Shown here: positions 22,201 through 37,200 of the stretch, in pieces
Layout of the letters: every line of letters begins with the position of its first letter
Numbering within the stretch: position 1 is the stretch's first letter
NCBI GenBank assembly: GCA_027923505.1
Contig: BROI01000013.1
Coordinates: forward strand, 186,001-250,000
From: Mayamaea pseudoterrestris
Lineage: Eukaryota; Bacillariophyta; Bacillariophyceae; Sellaphorales; Sellaphoraceae
DNA: 64,000 nt
Direction of reading: 5' to 3'
Notes under the pieces: generated by a model
Seen by the model: the letters and a program-made list of their open reading frames with translations, nothing else
What the model was told of the DNA's origin: nothing
Database searches by the model: none
Program-made: the position numbers and the translations under genes

Positions 22201-25200
22201 CACCCAAATACCCAATGAGTCAGGCAAAACATGTCCAGGGTATGCCATTGACAGGTGCAGAGTCTCAAATGGTGCAAAAGGACTGCCTGGAGGCTGACAA
22301 CATGGGTACGGCCTCCACTGTGGGTATGGCCAACACCACAAGTTGCAGATTCTTCCCTGTCAAACGCCCCATGCCCTGGCCACCCAAATACCCAATGAGT
22401 CAGGCAAAACATGTCCAGGGTATGCCATTGACAGGTGCAGAGTCTCAAATGGTGCAAAAGGACTGCCTGGAGGCTGACACCATGGGTACGGCCTCCACTG
22501 TGGGTATGGCCAACACCACAAGTTGCAGATTCTTCCCTGTCAAACGCCCCATGCCCTGGCCACCCAAATACCCAATGAGTCAGGCAAAACATGTCCAGGG
22601 TATGCCATTGACAGGTGCATAGTCTCAAATGGTGCAAAAAGGACTGCCTGGAGGCTGACACCATGGGTACGGCCTCCACTGTGGGTATGGCCAACACCAC
22701 AAGTTGCAGATTCTTCCCTGTCAAACGCCCCATGCCCTGGCCACCCAAATACCCAATGAGTCAGGCAAAACATGTCCAGGGTATGCCATTGACAGGTGCA
22801 GAGTCTCAAATGGTGCAAAAAGGACTGCCTGGAGGCTGACACCATGGGCACGGCCTCCACTGTGGGTATGGCCAACACCACAAGTTGCAGATTCTTCCCT
22901 GTCAAACGCCCCATGCCCTGGCCACCCAAATACCCAATGAGTCAGGCAAAACATGTCCAGGGTATGCCATTGACAGGTGCAGAGTCTCAAATGGTGCAAA
23001 AGGACTGCCTGGAGGCTGACACCATGGGTACGGCCTCCACTGTGGGTATGGCCAACACCACAAGTTGCAGATCCTTCCCTGTCAAACGCCCCATGCCCTG
23101 GCCACCCAAATACCCAATGAGTCAGGCAAAACATGTCCAGGGTATGCCATTGACAGGTGCATAGTCTCAAATGGTGCAAAAGGACTGCCTGGAGGCTGAC
23201 ACCATGGGTACGGCCTCCACTGTGGGTATGGCCAACACCACAAGTTGCAGATTCTTCCCTGTCAAACGCCCCATGCCCTGGCCACCCAAATACCCAATGA
23301 GTCAGGCAAAACATGTCCAGGGTATGCCATTGACAGGTGCATAGTCTCAAATGGTGCAAAAATGGACTGCCTGGAGGCTGACACCATGGGTACGGCCTCC
23401 ACTGTGGGTATGGCCAACACCACAAGTTGCAGATTCTTCCCTGTCAAACGCCCCATGCCCTGGCCACCCAAATACCCAATGAGTCAGGCAAAACATGTCC
23501 AGGGTATGCCATTGACAGGTGCAGAGTCTCAAATGGTGCAAAAGGGACTGCCTGGAGGCTGAGAACCATGGTACGGCCTCCACTGTGGGTATGGCCAACA
23601 CCACAAGTTGCAGATTCTTCCCTGTCAAACGCCCCATGCCCTGGCCACCCAAATACCCAATGAGTCAGGCAAAACATGTCCAGGGTAGGCCATTGACAGG
23701 TGCATAGTCTCAAATGGTGCAAAAAGGACTGCCTGGAGGCTGACAACATGGGTACGGCCTCCACTGTGGGTATGGCCAACACCACAAGTTGCAGATTCTT
23801 CCCTGTCAAACGCCCCATGCCCTGGCCACCCAAATACCCAATGAGTCAGGCAAAACATGTCCAGGGTATGCCATTGACAGGTGCAGAGTCTCAAATGGTG
23901 CAAAAAGGACTGCCTGGAGGCTGACACCATGGGTACGGCCTCCACTGTGGGTATGGCCAACACCACAAGTTGCAGATTCTTCCCTGTCAAACGCCCCATG
24001 CCCTGGCCACCCAAATACCCAATGAGTCAGGCAAAACATGTCCAGGGTATGCCATTGACAGGTGCATAGTCTCAAATGGTGCAAAATAGAATGCCTGGAG
24101 GCTGACAACATGGGTACGGCCTCCACTGTGGGTATGGCCAACACCACAAGTTGCAGATTCTTCCCTGTCAAACGCCCCATGCCCTGGCCACCCAAATACC
24201 CAATGAGTCAGGCAAAACATGTCCAGGGTATGCCATTGACAGGTGCATAGTCTCAAATGGTGCAAAAAGGACTGCCTGGAGGCTGACACACATGGGTACA
24301 GCCTCCACTGTGGGTATGGCCAACACCACAAGTTGCAGATTCTTCCCTGTCAAACGCCCCATGCCCTGGCCACCCAAATACCCAATGAGTCAGGCAAAAC
24401 ATGTCCAGGGTATGCCATTGACAGGTGCATAGTCTCAAATGGTGCAAAAAGGACTGCCTGGAGGCTGACACCATGGGTACGGCCTCCACTGTGGGTATGG
24501 CCAACACCACAAGTTGCAGATTCTTCCCTGTCAAACGCCCCATGCCCTGGCCACCCAAATACCCAATGAGTCAGGCAAAACATGTCCAGGGTATGCCATT
24601 GACAGGTGCAGAGTCTCAAATGGTGCAAAAAGGACTGCCTGGAGGCTGACACCATGGGTACGGCCTCCACTGTGGGTATGGCCAACACCACAAGTTGCAG
24701 ATTCTTCCCTGTCAAACGCCCCATGCCCTGGCCACCCAAATACCCAATGAGTCAGGCAAAACATGTCCAGGGTATGCCATTGACAGGTGCAGAGTCTCAA
24801 ATGGTGCAAAAAGGACTGCCTGGAGGCTGACACCATGGGTACGGCCTCCACTGTGGGTATGGCCAACACCACAAGTTGCAGATTCTTCCCTGTCAAACGC
24901 CCCATGCCCTGGCCACCCAAATACCCAATGAGTCAGGCAAAACATGTCCAGGGTATGCCATTGACAGGTGCATAGTCTCAAATGGTGCAAAAGGACTGCC
25001 TGGAGGCTGACACCATGGGTACGGCCTCCACTGTGGGTATGGCCAACACCACAAGTTGCAGATTCTTCCCTGTCAAACGCCCCATGCCCTGGCCACCCAA
25101 ATACCCAATGAGTCAGGCAAAACATGTCCAGGGGATGCCATTGACAGGTGCAGAGTCTCAAATGGTGCAAAAAGGACTGCCTGGAGGCTGACAACATGGG

Positions 25201-28200
25201 TACGGCCTCCACTGTGGGTATGGCCAACACCACAAGTTGCAGATTCGTCCCTGTCAAACGCCCCATGCCCTGGCCACCCAAATACCCAATGAGTCAGGCA
25301 AAACATGTCCAGGGTATGCCATTGACAGGTGCAGAGTCTCAAATGGTGCAAAAAGGACTGCCTGGAGGCTGACACCATGGGTACGGCCTCCACTGTGGGT
25401 ATGGCCAACACCACAAGTTGCAGATTCTTCCCTGTCAAACGCCCCATGCCCTGGCCACCCAAATACCCAATGAGTCAGGCAAAACATGTCCAGGGTATGC
25501 CATTGACAGGTGCAGAGTCTCAAATGGTGCAAAAAGGACTGCCTGGAGGCTGACAACATGGGTACGGCCTCCACTGTGGGTATGGCCAACACCACAAGTT
25601 GCAGATTCTTCCCCGTCAAACGCCCCATGCCCTGGCCACCCAAATACCCAATGAGTCAGGCAAAACATGTCCAGGGTATGCCATTGACAGGTGCATAGTC
25701 TCAAATGGTGCAAAAGGACTGCCTGGAGGCTGACACCATGGGTACGGCCTCCACTGTGGGTATGGCCAACACCACAAGTTGCAGATTCTTCCCTGTCAAA
25801 CGCCCCACGCCCTGGCCACCCAAATACCCAATGAGTCAGGCAAAACATCCTGTCAAACGCCCCATGCCCTGGCCACCCAAATACCCAATGAGTCAGGCAA
25901 AACATGTCCAGGGTATGCCATTGACAGGTGCATAGTCTCAAATGGTGCAAAAAGGACTGCCTGGAGGCTGACACCATGGGTACGGCCTCCACTGTGGGTA
26001 TGGCCAACACCACAAGTTGCAGATTCTTCCCTGTCAAACGCCCCATGCCCTGGCCACCCAAATACCCAATGAGTCAGGCAAAACATGTCCAGGGTATGCC
26101 ATTGACAGGTGCAGAGTCTCAAATGGTGCAAAAAGGACTGCCTGGAGGCTGACACCATGGGTACGGCCTCCACTGTGGGTATGGCCAACACCACAAGTTG
26201 CAGATTCTTCCCTGTCAAACGCCCCATGCCCTGGCCACCCAAATACCCAATGAGTCAGGCAAAACATGTCCAGGGTATGCCATTGACAGGTGCAGAGTCT
26301 CAAATGGTGCAAAAAGGACTGCCTGGAGGCTGACACCATGGGTACGGCCTCCACTGTGGGTATGGCCAACACCACAAGTTGCAGATTCTTCCCTGTCAAA
26401 CGCCCCATGCCCTGGCCACCCAAATACCCAATGAGTCAGGCAAAACATGTCCAGGGTATGCCATTGACAGGTGCATAGTCTCAAATGGTGCAAAAGGACT
26501 GCCTGGAGGCTGACACCATGGGTACGGCCTCCACTGTGGGTATGGCCAACACCACAAGTTGCAGATTCTTCCCTGTCAAACGCCCCATGCCCTGGCCACC
26601 CAAATACCCAATGAGTCAGGCAAAACATGTCCAGGGGATGCCATTGACAGGTGCAGAGTCTCAAATGGTGCAAAAAGGACTGCCTGGAGGCTGACAACAT
26701 GGGTACGGCCTCCACTGTGGGTATGGCCAACACCACAAGTTGCAGATTCGTCCCTGTCAAACGCCCCATGCCCTGGCCACCCAAATACCCAATGAGTCAG
26801 GCAAAACATGTCCAGGGTATGCCATTGACAGGTGCAGAGTCTCAAATGGTGCAAAAAGGACTGCCTGGAGGCTGACACCATGGGTACGGCCTCCACTGTG
26901 GGTATGGCCAACACCACAAGTTGCAGATTCTTCCCTGTCAAACGCCCCATGCCCTGGCCACCCAAATACCCAATGAGTCAGGCAAAACATGTCCAGGGTA
27001 TGCCATTGACAGGTGCAGAGTCTCAAATGGTGCAAAAAGGACTGCCTGGAGGCTGACAACATGGGTACGGCCTCCACTGTGGGTATGGCCAACACCACAA
27101 GTTGCAGATTCTTCCCCGTCAAACGCCCCATGCCCTGGCCACCCAAATACCCAATGAGTCAGGCAAAACATGTCCAGGGTATGCCATTGACAGGTGCATA
27201 GTCTCAAATGGTGCAAAAGGACTGCCTGGAGGCTGACACCATGGGTACGGCCTCCACTGTGGGTATGGCCAACACCACAAGTTGCAGATTCTTCCCTGTC
27301 AAACGCCCCACGCCCTGGCCACCCAAATACCCAATGAGTCAGGCAAAACATGTCCAGGGTATGCCATTGACAGGTGCATAGTCTCAAATGGTGCAAAAAA
27401 GGCCTGCCTGGAGGCTGACACCATGGGTACGGCCTCCACTGTGGGTATGGCCAACACCACAAGTTGCAGATTCTTCTGTCAAACGCCCCATGCCCTGGCC
27501 ACCCAAATACCCAATGAGTCAGGCAAAACATGTCCAGGGTATGCCATTGACAGGTGCATAGTCTCAAATGGTGCAAAAAGGACTGCCTGGAGGCTGCCAC
27601 CATGGGTACGGCCTCCACTGTGGGTATGGCCAACACCACAAGTTGCAGATTCTTCCCTGTCAAACGCCCCATGCCCTGGCCACCCAAATACCCAATGAGT
27701 CAGGCAAAACATGTCCAGGGTATGCCATTGACAGGTGCATAGTCTCAAATGGTGCAAAAAGGACTGCCTGGAGGCTGACACCATGGGTACGGCCTCCACT
27801 GTGGGTATGGCCAACACCACAAGTTGCAGATTCTTCCCTGTCAAACGCCCCATGCCCTGGCCAGGCCACCCAAATACCCAATGAGTCAGGCAAAACATGT
27901 CCAGGGTATGCCATTGACAGGTGCATAGTCTCAAATGGTGCAAAAAGGACTGCCTGGAGGCTGACACCATGGGTACGGCCTCCACTGTGGGTATGGCCAA
28001 CACCACAAGTTGCAGATTCTTCCCTGTCAAACGCCCCATGCCCTGGCCACCCAAATACCCAATGAGTCAGGCAAAACATGTCCAGGGTATGCCATTGACA
28101 GGTGCATAGTCTCAAATGGTGCAAAAAGGACTGCCTGGAGGCTGACACCATGGGTACGGCCTCCACTGTTGGTATGGCCAACACCACAAGTTGCAGATTC

Positions 28201-31200
28201 TTCCCTGTCAAACGCCCCATGCCCTGGCCACCCAAATACCCAATGAGTCAGGCAAAACATGTCCAGGGTATGCCATTGACAGGTGCATAGTCTCAAATGG
28301 TGCAAAAAGGACTGCCTGGAGGCTGACAACATGGGTACGGCCTCCACTGTGGGTATGGCCAACACCACCCAAATACCCAATGAGTCAGGCAAAACATGTC
28401 CAGGGTATGCCATTGACAGGTGCATAGTCTCAAATGGTGCAAAAAGGACTGCCTGGAAGCTGACACCATGGGTACGGCCTCCACTGTGGGTATGGCCAAC
28501 ACCACAAGTTGCAGATTCTTCCCTGTCAAACGCCCCATGCCCTGGCCACCCAAATACCCAATGAGTCAGGCAAAACATGTCCAGGGTATGCCATTGACAG
28601 GTGCATAGTCTCAAATGGTGCAAAAGGACTGCCTGGAGGCTGACACCATGGGTACGGCCTCCACTGTGGGTATGGCCAACACCACAAGTTGCAGATTCTT
28701 CCCGGTCAAACGCCCCATGCCCTGGCCACCCAAATACCCAATGAGTCAGGCAAAACATGTCCAGGGTATGCCATTGACAGGTGCAGAGTCTCAAATGGTG
28801 CAAAAAGGACTGCCTGGAGGCTGACAACATGGGTACGGCCTCCACTGTGGGTATGGCCAACACCACAAGTTGCAGATTCTTCCCTGTCAAACGCCCCATG
28901 CCCTGGCCACCCAAATACCCAATGAGTCAGGCAAAACATGTCCAGGGTATGCCATTGACAGGTGCATAGTCTCAAATGGTGCAAAAAGGACTGCCTGGAG
29001 GCTGACACCATGGGTACGGCCTCCACTGTGGGTATGGCCAACACCACAAGTTGCAGATTCTTCCCTGTCAAACGCCCCATGCCCTGGCCACCCAAATACC
29101 CAATGAGTCAGGCAAAACATGTCCAGGGTATGCCATTGACAGGTGCATAGTCTCAAATGGTGCAAAAAGGACTGCCTGGAGGCTGACACCATGGGTACGG
29201 CCTCCACTGTGGGTATGGCCAACACCACAAGTTGCAGATTCTTCCCTGTCAAACGCCCCATGCCCTGGCCACCCAAATACCCAATGAGTCAGGCAAAACA
29301 TGTCCAGGGTATGCCATTGACAGGTGCATAGTCTCAAATGGTGCAAAAGGACTGCCTGGAGGCTGACACCATGGGTACGGCCTCCACTGTGGGTATGGCC
29401 AACACCACAAGTTGCAGATTCTTCCCTGTCAAACGCCCCATGCCCTGGCCACCCAAATACCCAATGAGTCAGGCAAAACATGTCCAGGGTATGCCATTGA
29501 CAGGTGCATAGTCTCAAATGGTGCAAAAAGGACTGCCTGGAGGCTGACACCATGGGTACGGCCTCCACTGTGGGTATGGCCAACACCACAAGTTGCAGAT
29601 TCTTCCCTGTCAAACGCCCCCATGCCCTGGCCACCCAAATACCCAATGAGTCAGGCAAAACATGTCCAGGGTATGCCATTGACAGGTGCATAGTCTCAAA
29701 TGGTGCAAAAAGGACTGCCTGGAGGCTGACACCATGGGTTAGGCCTCCACTGTGGGTATGGCCAACACCACAAGTTGCAGATTCTTCCCTGTCAAACGCC
29801 CCATGCCCTGGCCACCCAAATACCCAATGAGTCAGGCAAAACATGTCCAGGGTATGCCATTGACAGGTGCATAGTCTCAAATGGTGCAAAAAGGACTGCC
29901 TGGAGGCTGACACCATGGGTACGGCCTCCACTGTGGGTATGGCCAACACCACAAGTTGCAGATTCTTCCCTGTCAAACGCCCCATGCCCTGGCCACCCAA
30001 ATACCCAATGAGTCAGGCAAAACATGTCCAGGGTATGCCATTGACAGGTGCAGAGTCTCAAATGGTGCAAAAGGGACTGCCTGGAGGCTGACACCATGGG
30101 TACGGCCTCCACTGTGGGTATGGCCAACACCACAAGTTGCAGATTCTTCCCTGTCAAACGCCCCATGCCCTGGCCACCCAAATACCCAATGAGTCAGGCA
30201 AAACATGTCCAGGGTATGCCATTGACAGGTGCATAGTCTCAAATGGTGCAAAAGGACTGCCTGGAGGCTGACACCATGGGTACGGCCTCCACTGTGGGTA
30301 TGGCCAACACCACAAGTTGCAGATTCTTCCCTGTCAAACGCCCCATGCCCTGGCCACCCAAATACCCAATGAGTCAGGCAAAACATGTCCAGGGTATGCC
30401 ATTGACAGGTGCATAGTCTCAAATGGTGCAAAAGGACTGCCTGGAGGCTGACACCATGGGTACGGCCTCCACTGTGGGTATGGCCAACACCACAAGTTGC
30501 AGATTCTTCCCTGTCAAACGCCCCATGCCCTGGCCACCCAAATACCCAATGAGTCAGGCAAAACATGTCCAGGGTATGCCATTGACAGGTGCAGAGTCTC
30601 AAATGGTGCAAAAAGGACTGCCTGGAGGCTGACACCATGGGTACGGCCTCCACTGTGGGTATGGCCAACACCACAAGTTGCAGATTCTTCCCTGTCAAAC
30701 GCCCCATGCCCTGGCCACCCAAATACCCAATGAGTCAGGCAAAACATGTCCAGGGTATGCCATTGACAGGTGCATAGTCTCAAATGGTGCAAAAGGACTG
30801 CCTGGAGGCTGACACCATGGGTACGGCCTCCACTGTGGGTATGGCCAACACCACAAGTTGCGGATTCTTCCCTGTCAAACGCCCCATGCCCTGGCCACCC
30901 AAATACCCAATGAGTCAGGCAAAACATGTCCAGGGTATGCCATTGACAGGTGCATAGTCTCAAATGGTGCAAAAAGGACTGCCTGGAGGCTGACACCATG
31001 GGTACGGCCTCCACTGTGGGTATGGCCAACACCACAAGTTGCAGATTCTTCCCTGTCAAACGCCCCATGCCCTGGCCACCCAAATACCCAATGAGTCAGG
31101 CAAAACATGTCCAGGGTATGCCATTGACAGGTGCAGAGTCTCAAATGGTGCAAAAAGGACTGCCTGGAGGCTGACACCATGGGTACGGCCTCCACTGTGG

Positions 31201-34200
31201 GTATGGCCAACACCACAAGTTGCAGATTCTTCCCTGTCAAACGCCCCATGCCCTGGCCACCCAAATACCCAATGAGTCAGGCAAAACATGTCCAGGGTAT
31301 GCCATTGACAGGTGCATAGTCTCAAATGGTGCAAAAAGGACTGCCTGGAGGCTGACACCATGGGTACGGCCTCCACTGTGGGTATGGCCAACACCACAAG
31401 TTGCAGATTCTTCCCTGTCAAACGCCCCATGCCCTGGCCACCCAAATACCCAATGAGTCAGGCAAAACATGTCCAGGGTATGCCATTGACAGGTGCATAG
31501 TCTCAAATGGTGCAAAAAGGACTGCCTGGAGGCTGACAACATGGTACGGCCTCCACTGTGGGTATGGCCAACACCACAAGTTGCAGATTCTTCCCTGTCA
31601 AACGCCCCATGCCCTGGCCACCCAAATACCCAATGAGTCAGGCAAAACATGTCCAGGGTATGCCATTGACAGGTGCAGAGTCTCAAATGGTGCAAAAGGA
31701 CTGCCTGGAGGCTGACACCATGGGTACGGCCTCCACTGTGGGTATGGCCAACACCACAAGTTGCAGATTCTTCCCTGTCAAACGCCCCATGCCCTGGCCA
31801 CCCAAATACCCAATGAGTCAGGCAAAACATGTCCAGGGTATGCCATTGACAGGTGCATAGTCTCAAATGGTGCAAAAAGGACTGCCTGGAGGCTGACACC
31901 ATGGGTACGGCCTCCACTGTGGGTATGGCCAACACCACAAGTTGCAGATTCTTCCCTGTCAAACGCCCCATGCCCTGGCCACCCAAATACCCAATGAGTC
32001 AGGCAAAACATGTCCAGGGTATGCCATTGACAGGTGCAGAGTCTCAAATGGTGCAAAAAGGACTGCCTGGAGGCTGACAACATGGGTACGGCCTCCACTG
32101 TGGGTATGGCCAACACCACAAGTTGCAGATTCTTCCCTGTCAAACGCCCCATGCCCTGGCCACCCAAATACCCAATGAGTCAGGCAAAACATGTCCAGGG
32201 TATGCCATTGACAGGTGCATAGTCTCAAATGGTGCAAAAAGGACTGCCTGGAGGCTGACACCATGGGTACGGCCTCCACTGTGGGTATGGCCAACACCAC
32301 AAGTTGCAGATTCTTCCCTGTCAAACGCCCCATGCCCTGGCCACCCAAATACCCAATGAGTCAGGCAAAACATGTCCAGGGTATGCCATTGACAGGTGCA
32401 GAGTCTCAAATGGTGCAAAAAGGACTGCCTGGAGGCTGACACCATGGGTACGGCCTCCACTGTGGGTATGGCCAACACCACAAGTTGCAGATTCTTCCCT
32501 GTCAAACGCCCCATGCCCTGGCCACCCAAATACCCAATGAGTCAGGCAAAACATGTCCAGGGTATGCCATTGACAGGTGCAGAGTCTCAAATGGTGCAAA
32601 AGGACTGCCTGGAGGCTGACAACATGGGTACGGCCTCCACTGTGGGTATGGCCAACACCACAAGTTGCAGATTCTTCCCTGTCAAACGCCCCATGCCCTG
32701 GCCACCCAAATACCCAATGAGTCAGGCAAAACATGTCCAGGGTATGCCATTGACAGGTGCAGAGTCTAAAATGGTGCAAAAAGGACTGCCTGGAGGCTGA
32801 CACCATGGGTACGGCCTCCACTGTGGGTATGGCCAACACCACAAGTTGCAGATTCTTCCCTGTCAAACGCCCCATGCCCTGGCCACCCAAATACCCAATG
32901 AGTCAGGCAAAACATGTCCAGGGTATGCCATTGACAGGTGCATAGTCTCAAATGGTGCAAAAAGGACTGCCTGGAGGCTGACAACATGGGTACGGCCTCC
33001 ACTGTGGGTATGGCCAACACCACAAGTTGCAGATTCTTCCCTGTCAAACGCCCCATGCCCTGGCCACCCAAATACCCAATGAGTCAGGCAAAACATGTCC
33101 AGGGTATGCCATTGACAGGTGCATAGTCTCAAATGGTGCAAAAAGGACTGCCTGGAGGCTGACAACATGGGTACGGCCTCCACTGTGGGTATGGCCAACA
33201 CCACAAGTTGCAGATTCTTCCCTGTCAAACGCCCCATGCCCTGGCCACCCAAATACCCAATGAGTCAGGCAAAACATGTCCAGGGGATGCCATTGACAGG
33301 TGCAGAGTCTCAAATGGTGCAAAAAGGACTGCCTGGAGGCTGACAACATGGGTACGGCCTCCACTGTGGGTATGGCCAACACCACAAGTTGCAGATTCTT
33401 CCCTGTCAAACGCCCCATGCCCTGGCCACCCAAATACCCAATGAGTCAGGCAAAACATGTCCAGGGTATGCCATTGACAGGTGCAGAGTCTCAAATGGTG
33501 CAAAAAGGACTGCCTGGAGGCTGACAACATGGGTACGGCCTCCACTGTGGGTATGGCCAACACCACAAGTTGCAGATTCTTCCCTGTCAAACGCCCCATG
33601 CCCTGGCCACCCAAATACCCAATGAGTCAGGCAAAACATGTCCAGGGTATGCCATTGACAGGTGCATAGTCTCAAATGGTGCAAAAAGGACTGCCTGGAG
33701 GCTGACACCATGGGTACGGCCTCCACTGTGGGTATGGCCAACACCACAAGTTGCAGATTCTTCCCTGTCAAACGCCCCATGCCCTGGCCACCCAAATACC
33801 CAATGAGTCAGGCAAAACATGTCCAGGGTATGCCATTGACAGGTGCAGAGTCTCAAATGGTGCAAAAAGGACTGCCTGGAGGCTGACAACATGGGTACGG
33901 CCTCCACTGTGGGTATGGCCAACACCACAAGTTGCAGATTCTTCCCTGTCAAACGCCCCATGCCCTGGCCACCCAAATACCCAATGAGTCAGGCAAAACA
34001 TGTCCAGGGTATGCCATTGACAGGTGCAGAGTCTCAAATGGTGCAAAAAGGACTGCCTGGAGGCTCCAAATACCCAATGAGTCAGGCAAAACATGTCCAG
34101 GGTATGCCATTGACAGGTGCAGAGTCTCAAATGGTGCAAAAAGGACTGCCTGGAGGCTGACAACATGGGTACGGCCTCCACTGTGGGTATGGCCAACACC

Positions 34201-37200
34201 ACAAGTTGCAGATTCTTCCCTGTCAAACGCCCCATGCCCTGGCCACCCAAATACCCAATGAGTCAGGCAAAACATGTCCAGGGTATGCCATTGACAGGTG
34301 CAGAGTCTCAAATGGTGCAAAAGGACTGCCTGGAGGCTGACAACATGGGTACGGCCTCCACTGTGGGTATGGCCAACACCACAAGTTGCAGATTCTTCCC
34401 TGTCAAACGCCCCATGCCCTGGCCACCCAAATACCCAATGAGTCAGGCAAAACATGTCCAGGGTATGCCATTGACAGGTGCATAGTCTCAAATGGTGCAA
34501 AAAGGACTGCCTGGAGGCTGACACCATGGGTACGGCCTCCACTGTGGGTATGGCCAACACCACAAGTTGCAGATTCTTCCCTGTCAAACGCCCCATGCCC
34601 TGGCCACCCAAATACCCAATGAGTCAGGCAAAACATGTCCAGGGTATGCCATTGACAGGTGCAGAGTCTCAAATGGTGCAAAAAGGACTGCCTGGAGGCT
34701 GACAACATGGGTACGGCCTCCACTGTGGGTATGGCCAACACCACAAGTTGCAGATTCTTCCCTGTCAAACGCCCCATGCCCTGGCCACCCAAATACCCAA
34801 TGAGTCAGGCAAAACATGTCCAGGGTATGCCATTGACAGGTGCAGAGTCTCAAATGGTGCAAAAAGGACTGCCTGGAGGCTGACAACATGGGTACGGCCT
34901 CCACTGTGGGTATGGCCAACACCACAAGTTGCAGATTCTTCCCTGTCAAACGCCCCATGCCCTGGCCACCCAAATACCCAATGAGTCAGGCAAAACATGT
35001 CCAGGGTATGCCATTGACAGGTGCAGAGTCTCAAATGGTGCAAAAAGGACTGCCTGGAGGCTGACACCATGGGTACGGCCTCCACTGTGGGTATGGCCAA
35101 CACCACAAGTTGCAGATTCTTCCCTGTCAAACGCCCCATGCCCTGGCCACCCAAATACCCAATGAGTCAGGCAAAACATGTCCAGGGTATGCCATTGACA
35201 GGTGCAGAGTCTCAAATGGTGCAAAAAGGACTGCCTGGAGGCTGACAACATGGGTACGGCCTCCACTGTGGGTATGGCCAACACCACAAGTTGCAGATTC
35301 TTCCCTGTCAAACGCCCCATGCCCTGGCCACCCAAATACCCAATGAGTCAGGCAAAACATGTCCAGGGTATGCCATTGACAGGTGCAGAGTCTCAAATGG
35401 TGCAAAAAGGACTGCCTGGAGGCTGACACCATGGGTACGGCCTCCACTGTGGGTATGGCCAACACCACAAGTTGCAGATTCTTCCCTGTCAAACGCCCCA
35501 TGCCCTGGCCACCCAAATACCCAATGAGTCAGGCAAAACATGTCCAGGGTATGCCATTGACAGGTGCAGAGTCTCAAATGGTGCAAAAAGGACTGCCTGG
35601 AGGCTGACACCATGGGTACGGCCTCCACTGTGGGTATGGCCAACACCACAAGTTGCAGATTCTTCCCTGTCAAACGCCCCATGCCCTGGCCACCCAAATA
35701 CCCAATGAGTCAGGCAAAACATGTCCAGGGGATGCCATTGACAGGTGCAGAGTCTCAAATGGTGCAAAAAGGACTGCCTGGAGGCTGACAACATGGGTAC
35801 GGCCTCCACTGTGGGTATGGCCAACACCACAAGTTGCAGATTCTTCCCTGTCAAACGCCCCATGCCCTGGCCACCCAAATACCCAATGAGTCAGGCAAAA
35901 CATGTCCAGGGTATGCCATTGACAGGTGCAGAGTCTCAAATGGTGCAAAAAGGACTGCCTGGAGGCTGACACCATGGGTACGGCCTCCACTGTGGGTATG
36001 GCCAACACCACAAGTTGCAGATTCTTCCCTGTCAAACGCCCCATGCCCTGGCCACCCAAATACCCAATGAGTCAGGCAAAACATGTCCAGGGTATGCCAT
36101 TGACAGGTGCAGAGTCTCAAATGGTGCAAAAAGGACTGCCTGGAGGCTGACAACATGGGTACGGCCTCCACTGTGGGTATGGCCAACACCACAAGTTGCA
36201 GATTCTTCCCTGTCAAACGCCCCATGCCCTGGCCACCCAAATACCCAATGAGTCAGGCAAAACATGTCCAGGGTATGCCATTGACAGGTGCAGAGTCTCA
36301 AATGGTGCAAAAAGGACTGCCTGGAGGCTGACACCATGGGTACGGCCTCCACTGTGGGTATGGCCAACACCACAAGTTGCAGATTCTTCCCTGTCAAACG
36401 CCCCATGCCCTGGCCACCCAAATACCCAATGAGTCAGGCAAAACATGTCCAGGGTATGCCATTGACAGGTGCAGAGTCTCAAATGGTGCAAAAAGGACTG
36501 CCTGGAGGCTGACAACATGGGTACGGCCTCCACTGTGGGTATGGCCAACACCACAAGTTGCAGATTCTTCCCTGTCAAACGCCCCATGCCCTGGCCACCC
36601 AAATACCCAATGAGTCAGGCAAAACATGTCCAGGGTATGCCATTGACAGGTGCAGAGTCTCAAATGGTGCAAAAAGGACTGCCTGGAGGCTGACAACATG
36701 GGTACGGCCTCCACTGTGGGTATGGCCAACACCACAAGTTGCAGATTCTTCCCTGTCAAACGCCCCATGCCCCGGCCACCCAAATACCCAATGAGTCAGG
36801 CAAAACATGTCCAGGGTATGCCATTGACAGGTGCAGAGTCTCAAATGGTGCAAAAAGGACTGCCTGGAGGCTGACACCATGGGTACGGCCTCCACTGTGG
36901 GTATGGCCAACACCACAAGTTGCAGATTCTTCCCTGTCAAACGCCCCATGCCCTGGCCACCCAAATACCCAATGAGTCAGGCAAAACATGTCCAGGGTAT
37001 GCCATTGACAGGTGCAGAGTCTCAAATGGTGCAAAAAGGACTGCCTGGAGGCTGACAACATGGGTACGGCCTCCACTGTGGGTATGGCCAACACCACAAG
37101 TTGCAGATTCTTCCCTGTCAAACGCCCCATGCCCTGGCCACCCAAATACCCAATGAGTCAGGCAAAACATGTCCAGGGGATGCCATTGACAGGTGCAGAG

